Source of the DNA: GCA-016699835 sp964543905
GTDB taxonomy: Bacteria > Planctomycetota > Phycisphaerae > Phycisphaerales > UBA1924
Direction of reading: 5' to 3'
NCBI GenBank assembly: GCA_964543905.1
Contig: CAZIZO010000003.1
Span: 248,001 to 312,000 of the forward strand
DNA length: 64,000 bases
Under the pieces are notes generated by a model. The model was not told the DNA's origin and did no database searches. It saw only the letters and a list, made by a program, of their open reading frames with translations. Shown here piece after piece: positions 35,131 to 43,597 of the stretch (positions are counted from its first letter, which is position 1; every line of letters begins with the position of its first letter). The position numbers and the translations under genes were made by a program.

Positions 35131-36321
35131 TCACGCCGGCGTCAAGGCCGAGCGTCGGGACGACATCGCCTCAACGAACTGGTCAAAGAGGTAGCCCGCA
35201 TCGTGCGGCCCGGGCGAGGCCTCGGGGTGATATTGCACGGAGAAGACCGGGGCGTCCTTTAGACGAAAACCCGCGAGTGTGTGATCGTTGAGATGGATGT
35301 GCGTGGGCTCGCCTCCTGCCTGGGCGAGCGAGGCAGGGTCCACCGCGAAGCCGTGGTTTTGCGACGTGATCTCCACACGCCGGGTGAGTAGGTTGAAGAC
35401 GGGCTGGTTGATGCCGCGATGCCCGAACTTCAACTTATAGGTCTTGGCGCCGATGGCGAGGGCGAGCAGTTGGTGCCCGAGGCAGATGCCGAACATGGGC
35501 ATCACGCGGTCACGCGGGCCGCTCAAGAGTTCTCGGAGCGTGGCGATCGTTTTTTCCACGGCGGCGGGGTCGCCCGGGCCGTTGGAGATGAAAAGGCCCT
35601 CAATCTCGCCCGAGGCGTGCATATCACGGATGGCCTTCGCGGGTGTGTCGTGGGGGACGACCACGAGTTGGCAGTTCCTCTGGGCGAGGTTGCGAAGGAT
35701 GTTCCGCTTCGCGCCGCAATCGAGGGTGAGGACGCGGTAGGGGGGCTGTTGTTTGGGTGAAGGTTCGGTGGTCCAAACCCAGTCTCCGAGCGTCTCGGAC
35801 CAGGATTGGCGCGAGGCGCAGCCGACGAGCGGCACGAGGTTCTGCCCGGCCATGGAGGGCGCGGATCGAGCGGCTTCGACGAGGGCCTGGTCGGAGAGGT
35901 CGGTGCGATCGGTCAGGATGCCCTGGATCGCGCCGGTGGTTCGGAGTTTTTTGGTGAGGGCACGGGTGTCGACGCCGGCAATCCCGAGGACGCCGGAGCG
36001 AGCGAGGTAGTCGGAGAGGGACGAATCGGCGCGGAAGTTGGAGTATCGGCGTGCGAGTTCGCGGACGACGAGCCCCGAGACCTGAACCTTCTGAGATTCG
36101 ACATCGACGGGATTCGTGCCCGTGTTCCCGATCATGGGAAAGGTCTGGACCAGGATCTGACCCGTATAGGAAGGATCGGTGAGGGACTCCTGGTAGCCCG
36201 AGGTTGCGGTGTTGAAGACGACTTCGGCGGAGGTGAGCAGGTTCTTGCCGGTGGCGCCGAAGGGTGTGCCGTGGAAGACGGTGCCGTCGGCGAGGGCGAG
36301 TCGGGCGAGGGGGGTAGTCAT
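35131..36321 (-). CDS. carA: Carbamoyl-phosphate synthase small subunit
   Basis: A 396-residue glutaminase subunit that supplies ammonia to CarB for arginine and pyrimidine synthesis. The N-terminal CPSase small domain (V-F-N-T-A-T-S-G-Y-Q-E-S-L-T-D-P-S-Y, G-N-T-G) is intact. In the class I amidotransferase domain the nucleophile is in F-G-I-C-L-G-H-Q, with F-G-H-R-G-I-N-Q-P-V following and the His/Glu pair in Q-Y-H-P-E-A-S-P-G-P. The start at 36321 is where homology begins; the in-frame stretch upstream to 36732 is not protein-like. carB is not in the window. Confidence 0.97.
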   Translation of the reverse strand: MTTPLARLALADGTVFHGTPFGATGKNLLTSAEVVFNTATSGYQESLTDPSYTGQILVQTFPMIGNTGTNPVDVESQKVQVSGLVVRELARRYSNFRADSSLSDYLARSGVLGIAGVDTRALTKKLRTTGAIQGILTDRTDLSDQALVEAARSAPSMAGQNLVPLVGCASRQSWSETLGDWVWTTEPSPKQQPPYRVLTLDCGAKRNILRNLAQRNCQLVVVPHDTPAKAIRDMHASGEIEGLFISNGPGDPAAVEKTIATLRELLSGPRDRVMPMFGICLGHQLLALAIGAKTYKLKFGHRGINQPVFNLLTRRVEITSQNHGFAVDPASLAQAGGEPTHIHLNDHTLAGFRLKDAPVFSVQYHPEASPGPHDAGYLFDQFVEAMSSRRSALTPA

Positions 36322-36514
36322 CAAAGGCGGAGTGTAGGGGCGCGGGGTGCAAGAAAACGCCCCGTGCGGGAAAGTCGGCGGTGACGCGGAAGCGAGCGTC
36401 GAGGCGGGCGCCCGACGCGATCGCGATGGACGGTACACTGTCCGGCTCGGCGGCGCCGCGTCCGCGAGGAAGAACCGGTCGCGGAATGCATCGTCGGCGC
36501 GTATGGAGTGTCCC

Positions 36515-38305
36515 ATGATCCGAAGTGGATGGAAGTTGGTGGCGGCGTCTCTGGTGTGGTCCTTGGGCTTTGGCGCGCTGGGCGGCGCCCCGCAGGGCGA
36601 GGCGTACGTGGCGGTCGTGGGGGGCAAGGAGACGCCCATGCCGGCCATCGGTGAGGGGATGGGCGATCCGTACACGGTGCAACGCATCCTGGACGAAGGG
36701 ATCCACCGCAACCAGGTGATGGAGCACCTCAAGTATCTGTCGGAACAGATTGGGCCGCGGCTGACGGGCTCGACGCGAGGGCAGCGGGCGAACGAATGGG
36801 TGCGCGATCAGTTCATGATCTGGGGTTTGCACAACCCGCGCTTGGAGCAATGGGGCGAGATCCCCGTGGGCTTTGATCGCGGACCCTCGACGGGGAAGGT
36901 GCTGCTGCGGCGAGAGGTGCGCGCGGGCGATCGGCGACCGAGCGAGGGCGCGCCCGGGCCGCGCCGGCGTCCACGCCCGCAGGGCACCGCGGAGGAAGGG
37001 CGAGAACCGGAGTCCACCCCCGCGCGCGGCGAGGGGGCCAAGGACGAGCCAACGCACGACGACGTGAAGATCGAGTACGAAGAACTGCGGGCGATGGAGT
37101 TCACGACGCCCGCGTGGACGATGGGCACGAACGGCCCGGTCCGCGGGCGAGCGATCAAGGAGCCGCAGACGGAGGAGGAATACCAGGCGGTCAAGGACCA
37201 ACTCAAGGGCGCGTGGATCGTGGTCCAGGCGCGCAGCCCGGTGGCGCAGCGCGGCGTGCGGAGCGAGGTCTCCTCACGCATCCGCATGCGGGACGACGCG
37301 ATCCGAGCGCTGGCGGACGGCACGAAGAAACTGGAGGACATGACCCTCCCCGAGAAGTTGGCGGTGAGCGGCGCCGCGGGCTTTCTCTCCGCGAGTCGCG
37401 ACGAGCGGGTGTGGACCGGGCAACTCAACGGCTGGCGCGAACTCACGCTCGACACGGTGCCCAAGAGCATCGAGGTCGTGGTGCGCCGGGGTGATTATGA
37501 CTTCATCAACTCGCGGCTCTTTGACAAGGAGCCGATCGAACTCGAGTTCAACCTCGACCACAAACTCTTCACGGGCCCCGAGGGCGCGAAGGTGCCGACC
37601 TACAACGTGATCGCCGAGATCCCGGGGACGACGTGGCCCGAGCAGGTGGTCATCCTCTCGGCGCACATCGACTCGTGGGATGGTCCGGGGTCGCAAGGCA
37701 CGACGGACAACGGCACGGGCACGACGGTCATGATGGAGGCGGCGCGGATCTTGATGGCCGCGGGCGCCCAGCCCAAGCGCACGATCAAGTTCATCCTGTG
37801 GACGGGCGAGGAGCAGGGGTTGCTCGGTTCGCGCGGCTATGTGGAGAAGCACAAGGGCAAGATGGACAGCGTCTCCGCGGTCTTCGTTGACGACGGGGGG
37901 ACGAACTATCAGGGCGGGCTGCACTGCATTCCGGAGATGGCGGACATGCTCGCGGCCGCCACCGCACCCGTGAACAACAAGTTCTTCGATGGCGTGACGG
38001 GCAAACCGCTGAACGTGAACATCCAGGTCGAAGAGAAGATGCCGCAGGGTGGCGGGAGCGATCACGCGAGTTTCAACGCGATCGGCGTGCCGGGCTTCTA
38101 TTGGGATGAGGTCGGGCGGGCCGAGTACACCTACGGCTGGCATACGCAGCACGATCGCTTTGACCTGGCCATTCCGGAGTACCTCAAGCAATCCGCGACG
38201 TGCTCGGCGGTGACGGCGTATCGCCTGGCGTGCGCCGATTCGCTCCTGCCCAGGGAGATGAAGAAGGAAGAGAAGAAGGAAGCCATGGCGGAACCCGCGA
38301 AGTGA
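36515..38305 (+). CDS. Secreted M28 family metallopeptidase
   Basis: A 596-residue exported peptidase. A weak signal peptide (about 1-22) follows a GGAG ribosome site 6 bases before the ATG at 36515. The zinc-binding residues of the M28 aminopeptidase fold are recognisable: H-I-D-S-W-D, then T-D-N-G-T-G-T-T-V-M-M-E-A-A-R, W-T-G-E-E-Q-G-L-L-G-S with the catalytic Glu pair, and G-S-D-H-A-S-F carrying a later His. Between residues about 130 and 190 there is a charged Arg/Pro/Glu-rich insertion. It probably releases amino acids from extracellular peptides, complementing the tricorn protease 1.7 kb downstream. Confidence 0.92.
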   Translation: MIRSGWKLVAASLVWSLGFGALGGAPQGEAYVAVVGGKETPMPAIGEGMGDPYTVQRILDEGIHRNQVMEHLKYLSEQIGPRLTGSTRGQRANEWVRDQFMIWGLHNPRLEQWGEIPVGFDRGPSTGKVLLRREVRAGDRRPSEGAPGPRRRPRPQGTAEEGREPESTPARGEGAKDEPTHDDVKIEYEELRAMEFTTPAWTMGTNGPVRGRAIKEPQTEEEYQAVKDQLKGAWIVVQARSPVAQRGVRSEVSSRIRMRDDAIRALADGTKKLEDMTLPEKLAVSGAAGFLSASRDERVWTGQLNGWRELTLDTVPKSIEVVVRRGDYDFINSRLFDKEPIELEFNLDHKLFTGPEGAKVPTYNVIAEIPGTTWPEQVVILSAHIDSWDGPGSQGTTDNGTGTTVMMEAARILMAAGAQPKRTIKFILWTGEEQGLLGSRGYVEKHKGKMDSVSAVFVDDGGTNYQGGLHCIPEMADMLAAATAPVNNKFFDGVTGKPLNVNIQVEEKMPQGGGSDHASFNAIGVPGFYWDEVGRAEYTYGWHTQHDRFDLAIPEYLKQSATCSAVTAYRLACADSLLPREMKKEEKKEAMAEPAK

Positions 38306-38353
38306 TCCTCGGGTGCGTTCGATCGTCGCCCACGGGTTGGCCGGATCATGGCA

Positions 38354-38974
38354 TCACGCAGGCTGGGCGAGCACCAACCACTCCGCGTTGCCCTTTCCCT
38401 TGGACCCGCCGAGGATGGGGGATTTGGTGACGCCCAGCACGCGCACCCCGAGCATGGGGAGCATCGCGAGCGATTCGTCGAGGATGCGTTGCGCGGTGGG
38501 TTCGTCGAGCACGCCGCCGAGGGGCACGGCCTTGGGGTCGCGATCCTTGAGTTCGTAGTGGGGCTTGACGAGGGTGATGATTCGGCCGGCGGGCTTGATC
38601 CATCGCAGAGCGGCCGGGAGGAGCAATCGCTGCGGGGTCCAACTGAGATCGGCGACGACGAGGTCCACGCGACCGGCGTCGCTGGCGGGGCCCACGTGCA
38701 GCGCGTTGGTGCGTTCCATGACGACGACGCGCGGGTCGTTGCGGAGTTTCCAGGCGAGTTCGCCGTAGGCGGTGTCGATGGCGATGACGTGGCCCGCGCC
38801 CGCTTGGAGGAGGCAATCGGTGAAGCCGCCCGTGGAACAGCCGAGGTCGGCGCAGGTGAGTCCATGCACGTCGAGGGTGAACACATCGAGGGCGTGTCGG
38901 AGTTTGAGCCCGCCTCGGCTTGCGTAGTTTGGAGCGGGGCTGGGCGAGGGCGTTGGGGGATCGATCGCCGACAT
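38354..38974 (-). CDS. TlyA/FtsJ-like RNA methyltransferase without S4 domain
   Basis: A 206-residue S-adenosylmethionine-dependent enzyme. The sequence Y-A-S-R-G-G-L-K-L near residue 19, then C-A-D-L-G-C-S-T-G-G-F-T-D (SAM site), A-I-D-T-A-Y-G-E-L-A-W-K-L and L-V-K-P-H-Y-E-L match TlyA-type 2'-O-methyltransferases acting on 16S and 23S rRNA. TlyA normally begins with an S4 RNA-binding domain of about 60 residues; here it is missing and replaced by 15 Pro/Ser-rich residues. The start at 38974 is taken because sequence upstream is Arg-rich and not S4-like. Confidence 0.85.
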   Translation of the reverse strand: MSAIDPPTPSPSPAPNYASRGGLKLRHALDVFTLDVHGLTCADLGCSTGGFTDCLLQAGAGHVIAIDTAYGELAWKLRNDPRVVVMERTNALHVGPASDAGRVDLVVADLSWTPQRLLLPAALRWIKPAGRIITLVKPHYELKDRDPKAVPLGGVLDEPTAQRILDESLAMLPMLGVRVLGVTKSPILGGSKGKGNAEWLVLAQPA

Positions 38975-39206
38975 GGGAAGGACGGTAGAGGCGCGGAGGG
39001 GGCGTCGTCGGGGGCGGGGTGGTCCGATCCGTGGGTCGTGCCTGTGGCGCTCGATCGCAAGGCGACAAAAGAGCATGATCGACCGCAAAGGTTCGAGCGA
39101 TTCCGACATCGGCTATGGGGAGACACCAGAGCCGCGATGTCGTGCGCGCCGAGCAGACGATCGGCGTGTGGCGGAGCGCGATCTCCGAGTTGAGAGTTCG
39201 CAAACT

Positions 39207-39224
39207 GTGCTGGAATTCCAGCAC
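39207..39224. promoter_or_regulatory. 18-base perfect palindrome upstream of a PEP-CTERM-like gene
   Basis: The sequence GTGCTGGAATTCCAGCAC reads the same on both strands. It ends 4 bases before the -35 box of the promoter at 39229-39257, and a GCAAACT direct repeat flanks it (39200-39206 and 39232-39238). A related inverted repeat overlaps the matching promoter near 62 kb. It could be an operator; it could also fold as a hairpin followed by TTTTCT. Confidence 0.5.
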
Positions 39225-39228
39225 TTTT

Positions 39229-39257
39229 CTGGCAAACTCTGTTTTCTGATGTATCTT
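39229..39257 (+). promoter_or_regulatory. Putative promoter CTGGCA-17-TATCTT
   Basis: CTGGCA at 39229-39234, a 17-base spacer, TATCTT at 39252-39257. Transcription should begin at or within a base or two of the ATG at 39264, making the message nearly leaderless. The same two boxes with the same spacer length occur at 61978-62006. Confidence 0.45.
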
Positions 39258-39263
39258 CGCACC

Positions 39264-39848
39264 ATGAGCACTCAAATCTCCTTTTGGGGTGTCGCGTTGG
39301 CCGGATTGGCGGGTGTCGCGGGCACGTTCGGCACGGTGTCCAGCGCCCTGGCGCACGGCGAAGTTTTCATCGGTCGGCGGGCGAGCGGGCAACTGACGCT
39401 CGATCTCACCGAGTTTCCTCTGCCGTTCCATCTCGAGCCATCGTTCATCCCGGGCTTTCCGGGGTTCGCGGCGGCGGATGTCGGCGTGGTGGCGGCGGTG
39501 GAGGATCATCCGGTGGAGGACTTCTTCATGCTCTCCGAGCAATCCAACATCGAGTTGGTGATCGCGAGCACGACGCCCGGGATCATCTTCTTCAACGGCC
39601 TGACGCCGCTGAGCCCGGGCGAGGCTTTCCCGTGCGGAGCGCCGATCTTCCATCTCCATCCGATCATCAACGTGCCCGCCGGCGACGTGGGACAGCACTA
39701 CTTCATCGATGTCTACGCGAGGGACGTGAACAACATCCACGCGCCGAGCGCGACCGTTCGGCTGGAGTTTGAGACCGTGCCCACGCCGGGCGTGCTGGGT
39801 GTGGCCGCCGTCGGGCTCGTCGTGTGCGCGCGTCGGCGGCGTGGTTGA
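39264..39848 (+). CDS. Secreted PEP-CTERM-like protein, unrelated family
   Basis: A 194-residue exported protein. Signal peptide about 1-30 (ends A-L-A/H-G). The mature part is beta-rich with several His residues (L-P-F-H-L-E-P, P-I-F-H-L-H-P-I-I-N-V-P) and the block H-Y-F-I-D-V-Y-A-R-D. The tail reads V-P-T-P-G, hydrophobic stretch, C-A-R-R-R-R-G. It is not related to the four-member paralogue family elsewhere in the window. An ATG at 39249 is possible but falls just before the predicted -10 box, so I prefer 39264. A good terminator follows. Function unknown; the clustered His could bind metal. Confidence 0.8.
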   Translation: MSTQISFWGVALAGLAGVAGTFGTVSSALAHGEVFIGRRASGQLTLDLTEFPLPFHLEPSFIPGFPGFAAADVGVVAAVEDHPVEDFFMLSEQSNIELVIASTTPGIIFFNGLTPLSPGEAFPCGAPIFHLHPIINVPAGDVGQHYFIDVYARDVNNIHAPSATVRLEFETVPTPGVLGVAAVGLVVCARRRRG

Positions 39849-39896
39849 CCGAAACGACGACGGAAATAGACCTCCTGAACATCCCAATGACGATCG

Positions 39897-39936
39897 AGGC
39901 CGGAGGGCTAACCTTCCGGCCTTGTCTGTTTGTTCG
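39897..39936 (+). terminator. Rho-independent terminator
   Basis: An 11-pair stem with one G-T pair (39897-39907 with 39912-39922, loop CTAA), followed by TTGTCTGTTTGTTC. It separates the PEP-CTERM-like gene from the tricorn protease gene. Confidence 0.75.
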
Positions 39937-39995
39937 GGTGTGGCGATACCAAACCGGCCCCGCACGCGGGGCCTACCCATTTGGAGAGTTTCGTG

Positions 39996-42900
39996 ATGAA
40001 GCCCGTTGTCGCGTCGAGCGTCCTTGCTGTGGCCGCCCTAGCAGGGTTGCCGATCCCCGCTCAAGCCCAGGCTCCGGCGGGTGCGCCGTCGGCGGCGATG
40101 CTGCGGTATCCTGCGGTTGGCCCGACGCACATCTGCTTTTCGTATGCGAACGATCTCTGGCTTGTGCCGCGTGCGGGGGGCACGGCCGTCCCGCTCGCGA
40201 GCCCCTCGGGGCTGGAAATCCTGCCTCGGTTCAGCCCCGATGGGAAGTCCATCGCCTTTGTCGGGAACTACGACGGCAATCGCGACATCTACACCATGCC
40301 CACCGCCGGGGGGGGCCCGACGAGGGTGACGCACCATCCGGGGGTCGAGAGCCTTGCCGGGTGGACCCCCGATGGGACGAAACTGCTCTTCTTCACGAGT
40401 GGTTTGCAGGGGATCCCGCGCCAGGTGCGACTCTTCACCGTGCCCGCCGAGGGGGGCATGCCCGAGCCCTTGCCCATGCCCTACTCGGCGTTTGGCTCCT
40501 TCTCGCCCGACGGCAAGAGCATCGCCTTTACGCCTTGGTCGATCGACACACGCACTTGGAAGCGCTATCGCGGTGGGATGGCGACCGATATCTGGACGCT
40601 CAACCTCGTGACCGGCGAATCCAAGCAGATCACGGATTGGGAAGGCGGTGACACGCTCCCGATGTGGCATGGGGACACCATCTATTACCTCACCGACAAC
40701 GGTCCCGAGCACCGGATGAACATCTGGGCCTATGACACCAAGTCGGGGCAGCGCAGGCAGGTCACGACCTTCAGGGACAACGACGTGCGGTGGCCCAGCC
40801 TTGGGCCGGGGGAGAACGGCGGGGGCGAGATCGTCTTCCAACTCGGCACCGAGATGCGGCTGCTCAACCTCAAGAGCGGCGAATCCAGGCCCGTGCAGGT
40901 GAGCGTCCCCGGCGCCCGTGTCAGCATCCGACCCAAAGTTGTGGATGCGTCCAAGACCATGTACGGCTATGACCTCTCGCCCAGCGGCAAGCGCGTGGCG
41001 ATCGAGGCCCGCGGCGAACTGTGGACCGCGCCCGCCAAGGAAGGCACGGTCCGCAACCTCACCAACACGCCAGGCGTGTATGAGCGCTCGCCCGTCTGGT
41101 CGCCCGATGGGAAGTGGATCGCCTATTTCTCCGACGCCACGGGGGAGTACGAGTTGTACGTGCGTCCATCGGACGCCCGCGAGGGCGAAGCCAAGAAGGA
41201 CGAGAAGAAGGATGGCAAGGGCGACGCGAGCGACGGGCCGACGACCTCGCTCGTCGGCAAGCCCGAGCCGCGCAAACTCACCACCCTTGGCCCCGGTTTC
41301 CGCTTCAACCCCACCTGGTCGCCCGACAGCACGTGGATCACGTTCACGGACGAGACGAGCACGCTGCGACTGGTGAACGTGGCGAGCGGCGAGGTAAAGG
41401 TGATCGTGCAAGACCTGCACGATTTCGCGCCCAACGCGTCCTGGTCGCATGATTCGAACTGGCTGGCCTTCGGGAAGACGGACGATGAGTCGGGGACCGC
41501 GAGCGTGTGGGTCTACAACGTGCAGTCGGGAGAGAAGACCCGCGTGACCGACCCGATGTTCCCGAGCACGAACCCCGCGTGGGATCGCGAGGGGGAGTTT
41601 TTGTACTACCTCACGAGCCGCACGGTGACCGAGCCGATCTACAGCGACATCGATTCCAGTTTCGTCTATGCGGGGTCGGACACGATCGTCGCGCTGCCGT
41701 TGCGCAAGGACGTGAAGAGCCCCTGGGCGCCCAAGAGCGACGAGGAAGAGTACAAGAAAGACGCGGCCAAGGGCGAGAAGCAGGGCGATGAGGCGAAGAA
41801 GGAGGAAGGCAAGAAGGAGGAGCCCAAGGGCGACGACGCCAAGAAGGACGAAGGCAAGAAGGACGAGAAGAAGGCGTTGAAGATCGATCTGGACGGCGCC
41901 GAGTCGCGCGTGATCACCGTGCCCGTGCCTCGCGGACGCCTGTCGGGCCTGAGCGTGGTCGACGGCAACAAACTGCTCTACATCCGACGCGACATCACCA
42001 GGTCGTTCTCCGACGACGACGACGGCCCGACCGGCGGATCGATCAAACTCTTCGACCCCAAGGCGAAGGAGGACAAGGACGGCAAGAAGCCGAAGGAAGA
42101 GACCGTCACCGCGGGTGATGGATACTCAACCTCGGCCGATGGCAAGAAACTTGCCGTCATGAAGGACGGCGCCATCACCGTCTTCGACATTGCCCCCGGC
42201 GCGAAGGGCACGAAGGTGCCCACCGCCGGCAACATGTCCCTCACGATCGAGCCGCGGACGGAATGGAAGCAGATCTTCGACGACGCGTGGCGCATGTACC
42301 GCGACTTCTTCTATGAGCCCACGATGCACGGCACCGACTGGAAGGCGATCGGCGCTCACTACAAGGACATGATCGACGATTGCTCGACGCGTGAGGACGT
42401 GAACTGGGTCATCGCCGAACTCATCTCCGAGTTGAATATCGGGCACGCCTATGTCACCAGCCCCGGCGATGTCGAGGACGCGCCCAACGTCTCGACGGGC
42501 CTCCTCGGATGCGATTATGCCCTGGAGAACGGCGCCTACAGGATCACCAAGATCTACACCGGCGGCATCTTCGACTACGACGCGCGCGGGCCCCTCAGCC
42601 AGCAGGGCGTGGACGTGAAGGAGGGGGATTACCTCCTCGCGGTGAACGGCGTCCCGGTGGACACGAAGAAGGATCCGTGGGCGGCGCTCGTCGGCAGGGC
42701 GGGCAAGCCCACGACGATCACCGTCAGCAGCACGCCCACGCTCGACGCCTCGGCGCGCGATTACCTCGTGACGCCCAGCGGGAGCGAGATGACGGTCCGC
42801 TACCGTGCATGGATCGAGAAGAACCGCCAATACGTCTTCGAGAAGTCCGGCGGCACGATCGCCTACGTCTACGTGCCCGACACGGGCATCAACGGGCAGA

Positions 42901-43481
42901 ACAACCTCTTCCGCCAGTTCTATGGGCAGCGCCACTTGCCCGCGATGCTGATCGATGAGCGCTGGAATGGTGGCGGGCAGGTGCCCAACCGCTTCATCGA
43001 ACTCCTCAATCGCCCGATGAGCAACTACTGGGCCAAGCGCCACAGCAAGCCCGACGCCTTCCCCTTCGACGCTCACCACGGCCCGAAGGCGATGATGATC
43101 AACGGGCAATCCGGCTCGGGGGGCGACTGTTTCCCCGCCTACTTCAAGTTCGCCAAACTCGGGCCGCTGATCGGCAAACGCACCTGGGGCGGGCTGGTCG
43201 GGATCGGGGGGAAGCCCCCCTTCGCCGACGGCGGAAGCGTCTCGGTTCCCGAGTTCGCGTACTTCGATCTCGACGGCACGTGGGGCATCGAAGGGCACGG
43301 CGTCGATCCGGACATCGATGTCACCGACGACCCGGGCAAGATGCTCAAAGGTGAAGACCCGCAACTCGACGCCGCCATCAACTACCTTGTCGAGCAGGTG
43401 AAGAAGCACCCGAAGAAGCCGATCAAGAACCCGGCGGGTCCGGATCGATCGGGCATGGGCATCAAGCCGGAAGACAAGTAG
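39996..43481 (+). CDS. Tricorn protease homologue, S41 family
   Basis: A 1161-residue exported protease. Signal peptide about 1-24 (ending A-Q-A/Q). Residues 35-640 are beta-propeller repeats of the TolB/WD40-like type (F-S-P-D-G-K-S-I-A-F, W-S-P-D-G-K-W-I-A-Y). The C-terminal third has the tricorn C1 domain, a PDZ-like segment (V-K-E-G-D-Y-L-L-A-V-N-G) and the S41 active-site region N-G-Q-S-G-S-G-G-D-C. The ATG at 39996 has GGAGAG upstream. Three Lys/Glu/Asp-rich insertions interrupt the protein (about 41180-41230, 41728-41876, 42058-42105). Tricorn proteases cut peptides released by larger proteases; export suggests periplasmic peptide use. Confidence 0.94.
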   Translation: MKPVVASSVLAVAALAGLPIPAQAQAPAGAPSAAMLRYPAVGPTHICFSYANDLWLVPRAGGTAVPLASPSGLEILPRFSPDGKSIAFVGNYDGNRDIYTMPTAGGGPTRVTHHPGVESLAGWTPDGTKLLFFTSGLQGIPRQVRLFTVPAEGGMPEPLPMPYSAFGSFSPDGKSIAFTPWSIDTRTWKRYRGGMATDIWTLNLVTGESKQITDWEGGDTLPMWHGDTIYYLTDNGPEHRMNIWAYDTKSGQRRQVTTFRDNDVRWPSLGPGENGGGEIVFQLGTEMRLLNLKSGESRPVQVSVPGARVSIRPKVVDASKTMYGYDLSPSGKRVAIEARGELWTAPAKEGTVRNLTNTPGVYERSPVWSPDGKWIAYFSDATGEYELYVRPSDAREGEAKKDEKKDGKGDASDGPTTSLVGKPEPRKLTTLGPGFRFNPTWSPDSTWITFTDETSTLRLVNVASGEVKVIVQDLHDFAPNASWSHDSNWLAFGKTDDESGTASVWVYNVQSGEKTRVTDPMFPSTNPAWDREGEFLYYLTSRTVTEPIYSDIDSSFVYAGSDTIVALPLRKDVKSPWAPKSDEEEYKKDAAKGEKQGDEAKKEEGKKEEPKGDDAKKDEGKKDEKKALKIDLDGAESRVITVPVPRGRLSGLSVVDGNKLLYIRRDITRSFSDDDDGPTGGSIKLFDPKAKEDKDGKKPKEETVTAGDGYSTSADGKKLAVMKDGAITVFDIAPGAKGTKVPTAGNMSLTIEPRTEWKQIFDDAWRMYRDFFYEPTMHGTDWKAIGAHYKDMIDDCSTREDVNWVIAELISELNIGHAYVTSPGDVEDAPNVSTGLLGCDYALENGAYRITKIYTGGIFDYDARGPLSQQGVDVKEGDYLLAVNGVPVDTKKDPWAALVGRAGKPTTITVSSTPTLDASARDYLVTPSGSEMTVRYRAWIEKNRQYVFEKSGGTIAYVYVPDTGINGQNNLFRQFYGQRHLPAMLIDERWNGGGQVPNRFIELLNRPMSNYWAKRHSKPDAFPFDAHHGPKAMMINGQSGSGGDCFPAYFKFAKLGPLIGKRTWGGLVGIGGKPPFADGGSVSVPEFAYFDLDGTWGIEGHGVDPDIDVTDDPGKMLKGEDPQLDAAINYLVEQVKKHPKKPIKNPAGPDRSGMGIKPEDK

Positions 43482-43515
43482 GCGCCGTCGCCCGAGGCTC
43501 CGAACTCAATCATGT

Positions 43516-43553
43516 GGCATGGACCCGGTTCGCCGGGTCCGTGCCTTCTTTGT
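43516..43553 (+). terminator. Rho-independent terminator of the tricorn gene
   Basis: Outer stem GGCA/TGCC and inner eight-pair stem (43521-43528 with 43533-43540) around a TTCG tetraloop, followed by TTCTTTGT. Confidence 0.75.
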
Positions 43554-43597
43554 CATGCGGCATCGGTTGCACGACGAACTTCGGGCTGCCGTTCGTG

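Noticed and set aside
39207..39230. Palindrome followed by TTTTCT read as a terminator
   Set aside because: No plus-strand gene lies upstream within 900 bases, and it directly abuts a promoter, so an operator or leader element is more likely.
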